Below are positions 53,306-61,302 of a stretch of 61,440 nt of DNA, one piece after another. Each line of letters begins with the position of its first letter. Positions within the stretch are counted from its first letter, which is position 1. Both the position numbers and the translations under genes were made by a program. This DNA comes from an uncultured Paracoccaceae bacterium (GTDB lineage Bacteria; Pseudomonadota; Alphaproteobacteria; Rhodobacterales; Rhodobacteraceae). Where the stretch lies: the NCBI GenBank assembly GCA_938002605.1, contig CALLAF010000015.1:1-61440 (forward strand). The letters run 5' to 3'. The notes beneath the pieces are model-generated. The model searched no databases and was not told the DNA's origin. It saw only the letters and a program-made list of their open reading frames with translations.

Positions 53306-54106
53306 ATGAAACGCTTTATTTCCGCCTGCCTTCTCGCCGCCGCCCTTTGCGCCCCTGCCCCCAGCTTTGCTGGTAGCAGCGCCAATGGGGTCGCCATTTT
53401 ACCAATGAACCAAGTCGCAAGCTTTTCAAACCGCGTCCAGCAGGACCTTGCTGCGCGAGGCGCGCGTGTCGCTATCGTTGCCCGCGTCGGGCGTGACCCG
53501 GCGCAACTGCCAGACGATGTGACCTATACCCATGTTGGGCTGTGGGTCTATTCGCGGATCACCCGCGCGGACGGCAGCACCGGTCAGGGCTACCGGGTCT
53601 ACAATCTGTACCAACAAGCCGATAACGCCGTGCGCAGTGATCTGGTCCAAGACAGCCCGGCCGATTTCTTTGCCGGCGCGCATGTGCTGGATGCAGGGGT
53701 CATCATCCCCGACCCTCGGCTGCAAACCAAATTGCTGGATGTGATCAGCAGCCCAACCTACGCGGCCCTGCACAATCCGGTATATTCTGCACTGGCCAAC
53801 CCTAATACCAACCAGTTCCAAAACTGCACCGAACATACGCTGAATGTGCTGATGGCCGCGCTCTATGACACCGATGATCTGAACCAAATCAAAGCCAACA
53901 CCGCCGCCCATTTTGAACCACAACCCATCCAAGTTGGGGGGCTCAAACGCGCGCTTGCCACGGTGGCATCCCAAGCGCTCACCACCGCCGACCACGGACC
54001 AAACGTGGCGACAGCGACGTTTGGGTCCATTGCACGGTTTATGGAGAGCAATGGCCTAGAGGATGAGGTTTACCGGATCACGCCAAAGCAGGTGGTGCGG
54101 TTTTAA
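53306..54106 (+). CDS. DUF2145-family secreted protein
   Basis: Protein of 266 residues with a signal peptide (MKRFISACLLAAALCAPAPS, cleavage near SFA-GSS). The mature part has RVQQDLAARGARVAIVARVG, YTHVGLWVYS, GYRVYNLYQ and NCTEHTLNVLMAALYD, features of DUF2145. The conserved histidine (THVG) and cysteine (QNCTEHTLN) positions could form a papain/NlpC-like site, but that is inference. It follows the lipoprotein gene and probably acts with it in the periplasm. Confidence 0.78.
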   Translation: MKRFISACLLAAALCAPAPSFAGSSANGVAILPMNQVASFSNRVQQDLAARGARVAIVARVGRDPAQLPDDVTYTHVGLWVYSRITRADGSTGQGYRVYNLYQQADNAVRSDLVQDSPADFFAGAHVLDAGVIIPDPRLQTKLLDVISSPTYAALHNPVYSALANPNTNQFQNCTEHTLNVLMAALYDTDDLNQIKANTAAHFEPQPIQVGGLKRALATVASQALTTADHGPNVATATFGSIARFMESNGLEDEVYRITPKQVVRF

Positions 54107-54138
54107 ACCTACCACCTGTGAACCGTTACACAACAAGC

Positions 54139-54999
54139 TCACGCTAAATCGCGCATGTTTTCTGGCACGATAAAGTGACCATAAAGTCGAGCGCCAATCC
54201 TCCCCTTGCGACGATACAGGCGTTCAAATGTGGCGAGTCCCGGCGCAATCGTTTCGGCACTCAATTCGACTGGTTCCTGCGAAAGCATAAAATCCATCTT
54301 GTGAGTATAGCCAGCCAAAGGCGACGCCCACCCCCCAACATTGGCAGCCCCATTTTTTGACATCTCATTGTGGATGGACTGCCGGGCGTTCGCTGTAACC
54401 TTAAATAGAGAAAAATCGCTATAGCGTAGATGAAACAAGTAAATGTTGTTGTCGATTACCATCGGCTGTCCAGGTATCCGATGCTGGTTAGCACGTCCGA
54501 CTGGCTGAAAGAACATATTGGGTTTGCAATACCCACCGCTGAGGATACCGTGAAACCGTTGTTGCAAGATTGGACGATCTAAATTAATCGGCTCTTCATC
54601 CTCCGCCCCCATCAATTCCAATCCAACACATGTCAGAGCAACACCGTCGAATTCATGATCCTCAATATATGATGCAAAGTTGTTGCCTGCGCTCGGGTGC
54701 AATGCCACAAGCTCATCGGTGTCGGTAAAGAGAATACACTTGTAGTACTGCTGGAGCCCCGCCGCAAAACGGTGGACCAGGCGCATCCGGCGGCGTTCAA
54801 ATGAGCTGTCACCAGGAAAGTATGGTACAACAACCTGAGACACACCACTTAGCATATCGCGCGCAATTGGATCGTCTCCGTGTAAGATCACATAAAGATG
54901 CTCCCGTCCTCCCAGCAAACGCTCATAATGTGTTAACCATGTTTGCAACCAATAGTGATCGCCCCGAAACATGGTAATGGCAGCTACAGGTTCACGCAT
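54139..54999 (-). CDS. glycosyltransferase family 2-like protein
   Basis: Protein of 286 residues. It begins VAAITMFRGDHYWLQTWLTH and has the DxD-type metal site FTDTDELVALHP, followed by FASYIEDHEFDGVALTCVGL, as in the DUF23/GT92-like or GT2-like enzymes that read as 'glycosyl transferase family 2'. The base composition is lower in GC than nearby genes. There is no sugar-biosynthesis context around it, so it may be cargo of the rearranged region. The acceptor is unknown. Confidence 0.7.
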   Translation of the reverse strand: MREPVAAITMFRGDHYWLQTWLTHYERLLGGREHLYVILHGDDPIARDMLSGVSQVVVPYFPGDSSFERRRMRLVHRFAAGLQQYYKCILFTDTDELVALHPSAGNNFASYIEDHEFDGVALTCVGLELMGAEDEEPINLDRPILQQRFHGILSGGYCKPNMFFQPVGRANQHRIPGQPMVIDNNIYLFHLRYSDFSLFKVTANARQSIHNEMSKNGAANVGGWASPLAGYTHKMDFMLSQEPVELSAETIAPGLATFERLYRRKGRIGARLYGHFIVPENMRDLA

Positions 55000-55084
55000 T
55001 TGAATTCCCGGTCAATTCTTGGAGGTAAGCTAGTTGTACACGTTCGCAGCTTCAAAGCCTATGGATCACGATGCAAAAGAAAAG

Positions 55085-55112
55085 AGCCCCCGCTGATTTC
55101 TCAGCGAGGGCT
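55085..55112 (-). terminator. rho-independent terminator behind the rplP fragment
   Basis: AGCCCCCGCTGA (55085-55096) pairs with TCAGCGAGGGCT (55101-55112) with one mismatch around TTTC. On the minus strand a T-rich tract follows (CTCTTTTCTTTT). It stands 37 bases after the stop of the rplP fragment and is probably the original terminator of an S10 operon that ended with rplP. Confidence 0.8.
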
Positions 55113-55149
55113 ACTATATTTCTAGACAGAAAATTTCGCTATGCGAAAT

Positions 55150-55296
55150 TTACCAATCTTCGCGCACGACTGTGCGTGTTTTGATCGGAAGCTTCATCGC
55201 TGCAAGGCGCAGGGCCTCGCGTGCGACGTCTTTGCCAACACCGTCGATTTCGAACTGTCCGTCGTTAGCGTTTTCGGAGAGCTGAAGCTGTATCAT
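55150..55296 (-). pseudogene. rplP: rplP (ribosomal protein L16) 3' fragment
   Basis: A frame of 48 codons, stop TAA 55152-55150. Its last 34 residues, starting [20 protein letters not shown] and continuing through [14 protein letters not shown], are the C-terminus of L16. The first 14 residues ([14 protein letters not shown]) do not match L16, whose preceding region would read as in GPGRVLFE. The first 100 or so residues of L16 are absent and no ribosome site precedes the ATG. The break in homology lies near 55255. A complete rplP must exist elsewhere for viability. It is oriented like rpmC, with its terminator still attached. Confidence 0.8.
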
Positions 55297-55338
55297 AACG
55301 GAGGTTCTGGTTCGGTTTCTGTTTGAGTTTATGGGGCC

Positions 55339-55354
55339 AAATAGCGCTATTTGC
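55339..55354. repeat. perfect 16-base palindrome
   Basis: CAAATAGCGCTATTTG lies in the 240-base stretch between the rplP fragment and the exporter fragment. The rest of that stretch holds a short unassigned frame (stop 55365-55367, minus, ending with NPWIGSELI) and nothing else I can identify. Confidence 0.55.
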
Positions 55355-55536
55355 TAAGAGTGCTTAGATTAACTCAGAACCGATCCAAGGATTGGAGTGC
55401 AGCTCAGTCCGAATTTTACGGATCACTTCACACATGTACTGCCATGTTGCAGTCTTGAGCTATGATTTTCAGGTTCATTCCCCCGCACCTCGAAATCATT
55501 ATCAGGCGCGGAGGATTGGCTTGTGTTGTTAGAGGG

Positions 55537-55740
55537 TTACATGCACGCCCAACCCAATTTCGCGTGGCTGAACAATCGTCGCCTCATAATCTGCGATAGT
55601 CCGACTGTATACACAGCTGCCAGCCCAAAGAGCGCAGAACTGGCCGAAATTGCCATGGCAAGCCTGATTTGTGACCGAACGGGTTTCAAAATTCGCCACG
55701 GCGAGACGCGCCTTTTGCGTGCTTGCGTGTCGGTCGCCAT
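55537..55740 (-). pseudogene. 5' fragment of an ABC exporter (permease-ATPase fusion type)
   Basis: A frame of 67 codons from ATG 55740, with GAGG upstream. Residues RVSPWRILKPVRSQIRLAMA and ISASSALFGLAAVYTVGLSQ look like the first transmembrane segment of an ABC exporter of the siderophore or YbtP/IrtB type. After about residue 52 the sequence turns into unrelated residues and stops, while real exporters have about 570-600 residues. An inverted repeat upstream (55804-55822) may be the old operator. The identification rests on a short stretch and could be wrong. Confidence 0.45.
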
Positions 55741-55803
55741 TGCCTGCCTCTTGGTTTTGTAGGTCTATTGACTATGCTTTGGGCATTGCCGCAGCGACTT
55801 GGA

Positions 55804-55822
55804 TGGTCAATGGAGTTGACCA
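55804..55822. promoter_or_regulatory. 19-base dyad upstream of the exporter fragment
   Basis: TGGTCAA (55804-55810) and TTGACCA (55816-55822) form a perfect seven-base inverted repeat around TGGAG, 64 bases before the truncated gene. It has the size of a TetR- or MarR-type operator. A second dyad, CGTAAAC-ttc-GTTTACG, lies at 55865-55881. Confidence 0.45.
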
Positions 55823-55864
55823 GCAATCGCACAGATCAACCACAAGCACTTCCGTTGATTTGGG

Positions 55865-55881
55865 CGTAAACTTCGTTTACG
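55865..55881. promoter_or_regulatory. 17-base dyad after speB
   Basis: CGTAAAC (55865-55871) pairs with GTTTACG (55875-55881) around TTC, 24 bases beyond the speB stop on the minus strand. It could act as an operator for the exporter fragment or be the stem of a weak speB terminator; a T-rich tract does not follow directly. Confidence 0.4.
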
Positions 55882-55904
55882 GTTCTATTGATAAATAGTA
55901 TATA

Positions 55905-56759
55905 TTATTCGGTCATTTCCATGATTGCGTATGTGATTTGCGCAGAGGTGAAGTTTGATACGGCGCTGTGTTTGTTTGGGGCGAGTTCGACGACGTCAAA
56001 CCCAACCAGCCGACGCCCGTTCAGCGCATGGCGCACCAAGTTCAGCGCTTGATAATACCCCAGCCCACCGGGCACGGGGGTGCCTGTCGCGGGCAAGATC
56101 GACGGGTCCAACCCGTCCACGTCAAAACTGACGTAAATATCTTGGGGAAAATCATCAGGCAGATCGACGGCTTGGATGTTTTGTGTCACCAGCTCTTCGG
56201 CATCACGGTAGAATATGCCGCAATCGGCGCGACGGTTTGCTTCTTCGATACAAAGTGCCCGCACACCAAACTGCGCGATCCGTATCCCGTCTTCCTCGGC
56301 CAACAGCTGCATAACAGATGCATGCGAATGGCGTTCACCTTGGTAAGCCTTGCGCAGATCCGCATGCGCATCAATTTGCACAATGCCCACATCACGGCCT
56401 AAACCACGCACCACCCCACGCACCGCACCATAAGAAAGCGCGTGTTCACCGCCCAAAGTAACAGGCACAGCGCCAGCTTTCACGGCCATCTCGGTGCGGG
56501 TCGCAATGCGTTCCATCACCTCGGGCAAGGGGCCAGTACAGTCTACATAGTCTTGTGTGACGATCCCGTGCTCGCAGGGTTCTGAGTTGCGAAACAGGCG
56601 TTCCAATTCGACGCTGGCTTCCAATATTGCTTCAGGTCCGTCAGCGGTCCCTGCCCCATAGGATACAGTGCGTTCTAGTGGCACCGGGATGACGCGGAAT
56701 TTGGCGGTCTGGGGGTCGCGTTCAGACGTGGATAGTTCACCTTCCAAAAAGTACGTCAT
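55905..56759 (-). CDS. speB: agmatinase
   Basis: Ureohydrolase of 284 residues that splits agmatine into putrescine and urea. The manganese-binding motifs are GGEHALSYG (103-111), DAHADLR (130-136) and SFDVDGLDP (211-219), all with their ligands. Arginase is the alternative within the family; the neighbouring arginine decarboxylase (speA) makes agmatinase the better reading. It overlaps nspC by four bases and ends the four-gene polyamine operon. Confidence 0.9.
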   Translation of the reverse strand: MTYFLEGELSTSERDPQTAKFRVIPVPLERTVSYGAGTADGPEAILEASVELERLFRNSEPCEHGIVTQDYVDCTGPLPEVMERIATRTEMAVKAGAVPVTLGGEHALSYGAVRGVVRGLGRDVGIVQIDAHADLRKAYQGERHSHASVMQLLAEEDGIRIAQFGVRALCIEEANRRADCGIFYRDAEELVTQNIQAVDLPDDFPQDIYVSFDVDGLDPSILPATGTPVPGGLGYYQALNLVRHALNGRRLVGFDVVELAPNKHSAVSNFTSAQITYAIMEMTE

Positions 56760-57928
56760 GACAGCCGCTCCATGAAATCATTATAGCTAAATTCACGGAT
56801 CATACGCAGGTCATCCGTGTCTGAATTCCAAAGCGCAATTGCAGGCAAAGGCACGCCGTTGAACGTGTTGGTTTTGACCATCGAATAATGTGCTTGATCC
56901 AGAAATGCGATCCGGTCACCGGGGGCCAGCGGATGTGCAGGGATATAATCACCAATCACGTCGCCCGCCAAACACGACGGCCCACCAAGGCGATAGGTAA
57001 CGCCATCATTGACCTCGCCCAGTAAATCGGGCCGGTAGGGGGCTTCGATTACGTCGGGCATGTGGCAAGTGGCCGAAATATCAATAATTGCCAAAGGCAT
57101 ATCATTTTCGGTGACATCCAGCACTTCACCCACGAGAATCCCTGCGTGCAGCGCGCAGGCCTCGCCGGGTTCAAGATAGACATCAATGTCGTAGGTTTGT
57201 TTGATATGCTTGACCAAAGCGATCAAGCCCGCACGATCATAATCGGGTTTGGTAATGTGATGCCCGCCACCAAGGTTCAGCCATTTCATCCCCTTTAACC
57301 AGGGACCAATCTGATCTTCAACGGCATCCCAAGTACGCTTTAGCGGCGCAAACCCCTGTTCGCACAGCGTATGCATATGCAACCCGTCAATGCCTTCAAG
57401 ATCAGCGGTGGTCACCTTGGAAACCGGCGTGCCAAGCCGTGAACATTGTGCGGCGGGATCATATTTGGGGTTCCACCCTTCGGAATGTTCGGGATTGATG
57501 CGCATGCCAAGGCTGATGACCTCGCCCGTGTCGCGCGCCGTCTGAACCTGCCCTGCAAAACGCTGGTGTTGGCTTGGTGTGTTAAAGATCAGATGGTCTG
57601 ACAGATGAATGATTTCATCAAGGTCCTGTGCTTTGAACCCCGCGCAATAGGTCGTCACTTCGCCCTTATATTTTTCACGCCCAAGCCGGGCCTCATAAAT
57701 GCCCGACGCGCAAACGCCCGATAGGTATTTATCGACTAAAGGTGCCGTCGCGAACATCGAAAACGCTTTCAGTGCCAGCAGTATATTTGCGCCCGATTGA
57801 TCAGCCACATCAGCCAGAATGGAAAGATTCCGTTCAATCGCCTTTGCGTCGACCACAAAGCACGGTGATGGCACGCGGGTCAGGTCAAATTGTGCAAAGT
57901 TGGCGCGCGAAAGCGCTTCGATATCCAT
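56756..57928 (-). CDS. nspC: carboxynorspermidine/carboxyspermidine decarboxylase
   Basis: PLP-dependent decarboxylase of 390 residues, alanine-racemase fold. The PLP lysine lies in LLALKAFSMF, the glycine-rich phosphate site in LNLGGGHHITKPDYD, and DISATCHMPDVIEAPYRP is characteristic of NspC. It converts carboxyspermidine to spermidine, or carboxynorspermidine to norspermidine. The start is ATG 57928 (MDIEALSRANFAQFDLTRVP). It lies between the dehydrogenase and agmatinase genes and overlaps the latter. Confidence 0.92.
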   Translation of the reverse strand: MDIEALSRANFAQFDLTRVPSPCFVVDAKAIERNLSILADVADQSGANILLALKAFSMFATAPLVDKYLSGVCASGIYEARLGREKYKGEVTTYCAGFKAQDLDEIIHLSDHLIFNTPSQHQRFAGQVQTARDTGEVISLGMRINPEHSEGWNPKYDPAAQCSRLGTPVSKVTTADLEGIDGLHMHTLCEQGFAPLKRTWDAVEDQIGPWLKGMKWLNLGGGHHITKPDYDRAGLIALVKHIKQTYDIDVYLEPGEACALHAGILVGEVLDVTENDMPLAIIDISATCHMPDVIEAPYRPDLLGEVNDGVTYRLGGPSCLAGDVIGDYIPAHPLAPGDRIAFLDQAHYSMVKTNTFNGVPLPAIALWNSDTDDLRMIREFSYNDFMERLS

Positions 57929-57929
57929 T

Positions 57930-59135
57930 TTAGAACTCCGGATGGCCGTCAAGTTCAACAACCTGCCACGGCAGACCATCGGTATTGAGCATGTCCATAA
58001 ACGCGTCCGGATCCAGTTGTTCGGTGTTCCATACGCCCGGTTCCAGCCAAATCCCCTTCATCATCATCGCCGCACCGATCATCGCTGGCACGCCGGTGGT
58101 ATAGGCAACGGCTTGGCTGCCGACCTCGGCAAAGCATTCTTCGTGATCGCAGATGTTATAGATGTAATAGGTCTTTTCACTGTCACCGGCAGGGCCAGTA
58201 ATGATGTCGCCAATACAGGTCTTGCCTTTGGTCAGCGCGCCCAGATCGCTGGGATCAGGCAAGACCGCCTTTAGGAATTGTAGCGGGATGATTTCTTGGC
58301 CTTCATAGATCACCGGATCGATGCGGGTCATGCCAATATTTTGCAAGACAGTGACGTGGTTGATGTAGGCATCACCAAAGGTCATCCAGAACCGCGCGCG
58401 CTGCAATTCTGGGAAATGCGTTTTCATGCTTTCCAATTCTTCATGGTACATCAGGTACATGTTCTTTTCGCCCACGGCGGGGAAATCGAACGCAACCTTA
58501 CGTGACATCGCAGGAGTTTCGACCCAATCATTGTTTTCCCAATGGCGCGCGACTGCGGTGACTTCGCGGATGTTGATTTCGGGGTTAAAATTGGTTGCAA
58601 ACGCCTTGCCGTTGTCGCCACCGTTGCAATCCAAAACATCGATCAAACGAATGCCGTCCAGCTTGTGTTTGCGGATCCATGTCGCAAAAATAGATGTCAC
58701 ACCCGGATCAAAACCAGACCCTAATACGGCCGTGAGACCCGCTTTTTCAAAACGCTCTTGATAGGCCCATTGCCAGTGGTATTCAAATTTGGCTTCGTCT
58801 TCGGGTTCATAGTTTGCTGTGTCCAGATAATGCACGCCGGCCTCAAGGCAAGCATCCATCAAGGCCAAATCCTGATAAGGCAAAGCAAGGTTCACGACCA
58901 GTTCTGCGCCTGTTTCTTTGATAAGTGCGACAGTCGCCGCGACATCCATCGCATCCAACGCAGCAGTCTTGATCGTCACACCCGTGCGGGTTTTGACGTT
59001 CGCAGCGATATCATCGCATTTTGAAACCGTACGGCTGGCAAGTGTGATGTCTTTAAAAATCTCGGGGTGCATCGCCATTTTGACAACGGCAACCGCGCCA
59101 ACGCCACCCGCGCCCACAACCAGAACTTTTTCCAT
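57930..59135 (-). CDS. carboxynorspermidine/carboxyspermidine synthase (saccharopine dehydrogenase family)
   Basis: NADPH-dependent enzyme of 401 residues that condenses aspartate semialdehyde with a diamine and reduces the imine. The Rossmann motif VVGAGGVGAVAV is at 6-17, and HYLDTANYEPEDEAKFEYHW and GSGFDPGVTSIFATWIRKHK are typical of the Lys1-type CANSDH group. With putrescine as substrate it would make carboxyspermidine. It ends one base before the nspC ATG and starts 18 bases after the speA stop. Confidence 0.92.
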   Translation of the reverse strand: MEKVLVVGAGGVGAVAVVKMAMHPEIFKDITLASRTVSKCDDIAANVKTRTGVTIKTAALDAMDVAATVALIKETGAELVVNLALPYQDLALMDACLEAGVHYLDTANYEPEDEAKFEYHWQWAYQERFEKAGLTAVLGSGFDPGVTSIFATWIRKHKLDGIRLIDVLDCNGGDNGKAFATNFNPEINIREVTAVARHWENNDWVETPAMSRKVAFDFPAVGEKNMYLMYHEELESMKTHFPELQRARFWMTFGDAYINHVTVLQNIGMTRIDPVIYEGQEIIPLQFLKAVLPDPSDLGALTKGKTCIGDIITGPAGDSEKTYYIYNICDHEECFAEVGSQAVAYTTGVPAMIGAAMMMKGIWLEPGVWNTEQLDPDAFMDMLNTDGLPWQVVELDGHPEF

Positions 59136-59153
59136 GTTTTGATCCTTTTTTCT

Positions 59154-61049
59154 TTAACTGTCGGTGCCAAAATAGGTCGAACCGGCAAGGCTATTTTTAT
59201 AAGCCGCAATCATCGTGCGGCGCTCTGATGCGTTCACTTTGCCCGCCTTTACCGCTTTTTCGACGGTTTTGCGGAACGTAGAAAGACAATCTTGGGGGTC
59301 GTACTCAACATAGGATAAGACCTGCGCAATCGTGTCGCCTTCGGTTTCATGTTCGATGTCAAACCCGCCCTCACCATCAAGCGAAATGGTCACGACGTTC
59401 GGGTCCCCAAACAGGTTGTGCAAATCGCCCAAAGTTTCCTGGTAAGCCCCGACAAAAAAGACACCAATATAGTAATCTTCGCCATCGCGCAGTTCATGAA
59501 CAGGCAGCGCCCCAGCAACCCCATCCGCAAGCACAAATTGATCAATTTTTCCGTCACTATCACAGGTGATATCGGTCAAAATCGCACTGCGCGTTGGGTC
59601 TTCGTTCAGGCGTTGTAGCGGCATGATCGGGTGCAACTGATCGATCGCCCAGACATCAGGCAAGGATTGAAACAAAGAGAAATTGCCGTGGTAGTAATCC
59701 ACAAATCCCGTGAGCTGTTCATCAATTTGTCCGGCGTATGCCTCTCGCTTTGAAGCGGCTTTGAAACGCGAAAGCAGGTACAAGAATGCTTGTTCCGCGC
59801 GGGCCAAAAGTTGTAAATCAATCTGCCCGCGTCGGAAGAGCGCGCGGATTTCGTCGCGGTAATAAATCGCGTCGTTCAGTGCTTCTTGTAGACGCGGCCC
59901 ATCGATATAGGCTTCAACCGCCAAAAGATCGCTAAGCAGATGATGATCGCCCTCTTGGATTACGACCTTTTCCAAGTTGTCATAAAGTGTCGCACCCAAA
60001 ATATTGAATACAAATATCGCCGATTGCGCGACAACAAACCGCCCGCTTTCGGTGACAATGGTTGGGTGCGCGATGCCAGCGTCATCCATCGCATAGCCAA
60101 CGGTTTCAACAAGATTTCCGCAGTATTCATTCACCGTATAATTGACCGAATTTTCATCCGGGCGCCGTTCGCCCGTGTAATCGATCCCCAATCCGCCACC
60201 CAAATCAAGATATTGTAACGGCGCGCCCATGCGCGATAATTCAACATAAAACCGACAGGCTTCGGTCGCGGCGCGGCGCACATCCATAATATTGGGCACT
60301 TGCGATCCCAAATGGGTGTGCTGCAAGACCAAACAATCCATCATGCCAGTTTCTTCTAGACGGGCGGTCAGCTTGACCACGTCCAGCGCGCTCAGCCCGA
60401 AGACGGATCTGTCGCCAGAGGATGCCTGCCATTTGCCTGTTACAGTCTCGGTCAGTTTGATCCGCACGCCCAGCGTTGGCCGCACGTCGAGTTCAGACGC
60501 AATGCGGTGAACTGTTTCAAATTCATAGAGGCTTTCGAGGACGATGATCGTGTTGAAACCCAGCTTTTGGGATAAAATCGCCAGATGTATGAAAGCCGCA
60601 TCTTTGGCACCGTTACAAATCAGCAAGGCTTCGGGCGACATAGATTGAGACAAGGCGATCAGCAGTTCGGGTTTTGAGCCGACCTCAAGACCAAAGTGGT
60701 ATTTGAGACCAGCCTCCACAAGTCGCTCCACAACCTCTGATTGCTGATTCACCTTAACGGGGAACACACCACGGTAGGTTCCTTGGTAATTGGTGTCTCG
60801 GATAGCCGTTGCAAAGGCATCGTGTAACCGTGCAAGCGAACGATCTAAAAACGGCTGAACACGCAATTGAATAGGCGCAGAAATACCACGCTCTTTCAAT
60901 GCCCTCATGATCTGCGGCAACGATACGGGCGGCGTGTCCCCATCCGGATTACACAGCGCCAGATCGCCGCTATCCGTGACATCCACCAGCCCATCCGCCC
61001 AAAGCGAAAAGCCGTAAATATCAGAAACTATTTGCGCATCGTTTTCCAT
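59154..61049 (-). CDS. speA: biosynthetic arginine decarboxylase
   Basis: PLP enzyme of 631 residues that converts arginine to agmatine. The PLP lysine is Lys99 in RGVFPVKVNQQ, and QYLDLGGGLGIDYTGERRPD and the long C-terminal domain ending TYFGTDS are typical of SpeA. The start is ATG 61049 with GGAAG four bases upstream; the frame extends to a TTG at 61073. It is the first gene of the polyamine operon. The 253 bases upstream, to the IS at 61303, contain no gene and no promoter I would assert. Confidence 0.94.
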   Translation of the reverse strand: MENDAQIVSDIYGFSLWADGLVDVTDSGDLALCNPDGDTPPVSLPQIMRALKERGISAPIQLRVQPFLDRSLARLHDAFATAIRDTNYQGTYRGVFPVKVNQQSEVVERLVEAGLKYHFGLEVGSKPELLIALSQSMSPEALLICNGAKDAAFIHLAILSQKLGFNTIIVLESLYEFETVHRIASELDVRPTLGVRIKLTETVTGKWQASSGDRSVFGLSALDVVKLTARLEETGMMDCLVLQHTHLGSQVPNIMDVRRAATEACRFYVELSRMGAPLQYLDLGGGLGIDYTGERRPDENSVNYTVNEYCGNLVETVGYAMDDAGIAHPTIVTESGRFVVAQSAIFVFNILGATLYDNLEKVVIQEGDHHLLSDLLAVEAYIDGPRLQEALNDAIYYRDEIRALFRRGQIDLQLLARAEQAFLYLLSRFKAASKREAYAGQIDEQLTGFVDYYHGNFSLFQSLPDVWAIDQLHPIMPLQRLNEDPTRSAILTDITCDSDGKIDQFVLADGVAGALPVHELRDGEDYYIGVFFVGAYQETLGDLHNLFGDPNVVTISLDGEGGFDIEHETEGDTIAQVLSYVEYDPQDCLSTFRKTVEKAVKAGKVNASERRTMIAAYKNSLAGSTYFGTDS

Positions 61050-61286
61050 AAAACTTCCATATGAGTGCAACAAGGCTGTGTTACGTTGATCGGCGCTTAA
61101 TGTGAAATGATAAATCCGCTAACCAGTCTCGATAGCTAGGAAAACACCTTGCAAAAACGTTGCAAGCGAGAAGCCTGGCCGCTCTCCAAAATACAACCCA
61201 AGGCAGCACTCCTAAACATTCAAGGCCCCTTTTCTATTTCAGATGAGAACGGTCAACTATTGTGATGATTGGAGGTGCCTCAAGTT

Positions 61287-61300
61287 GTCTGACGTCAGAC
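61287..61300. repeat. perfect 14-base palindrome next to the IS end
   Basis: GTCTGACGTCAGAC ends two bases before the IS terminal repeat at 61303. It could be an operator upstream of speA, or the feature that attracted the insertion. Confidence 0.6.
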
Positions 61301-61302
61301 AC

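Noticed and set aside
55365..55460. Possible C-terminal gene remnant ending NPWIGSELI on the minus strand
   Set aside because: About 31 codons with no recognisable family; too little to call a pseudogene.
55523..55762. 79-residue plus-strand open frame with a hydrophobic end
   Set aside because: The opposite strand has a better ribosome site and exporter-like residues; this frame looks like its shadow.
138..61302. Composite transposon between the two IS copies
   Set aside because: The segment is 61 kb and contains ribosomal, secY, rpoA and biosynthetic genes. It is core chromosome that happens to lie between two copies.
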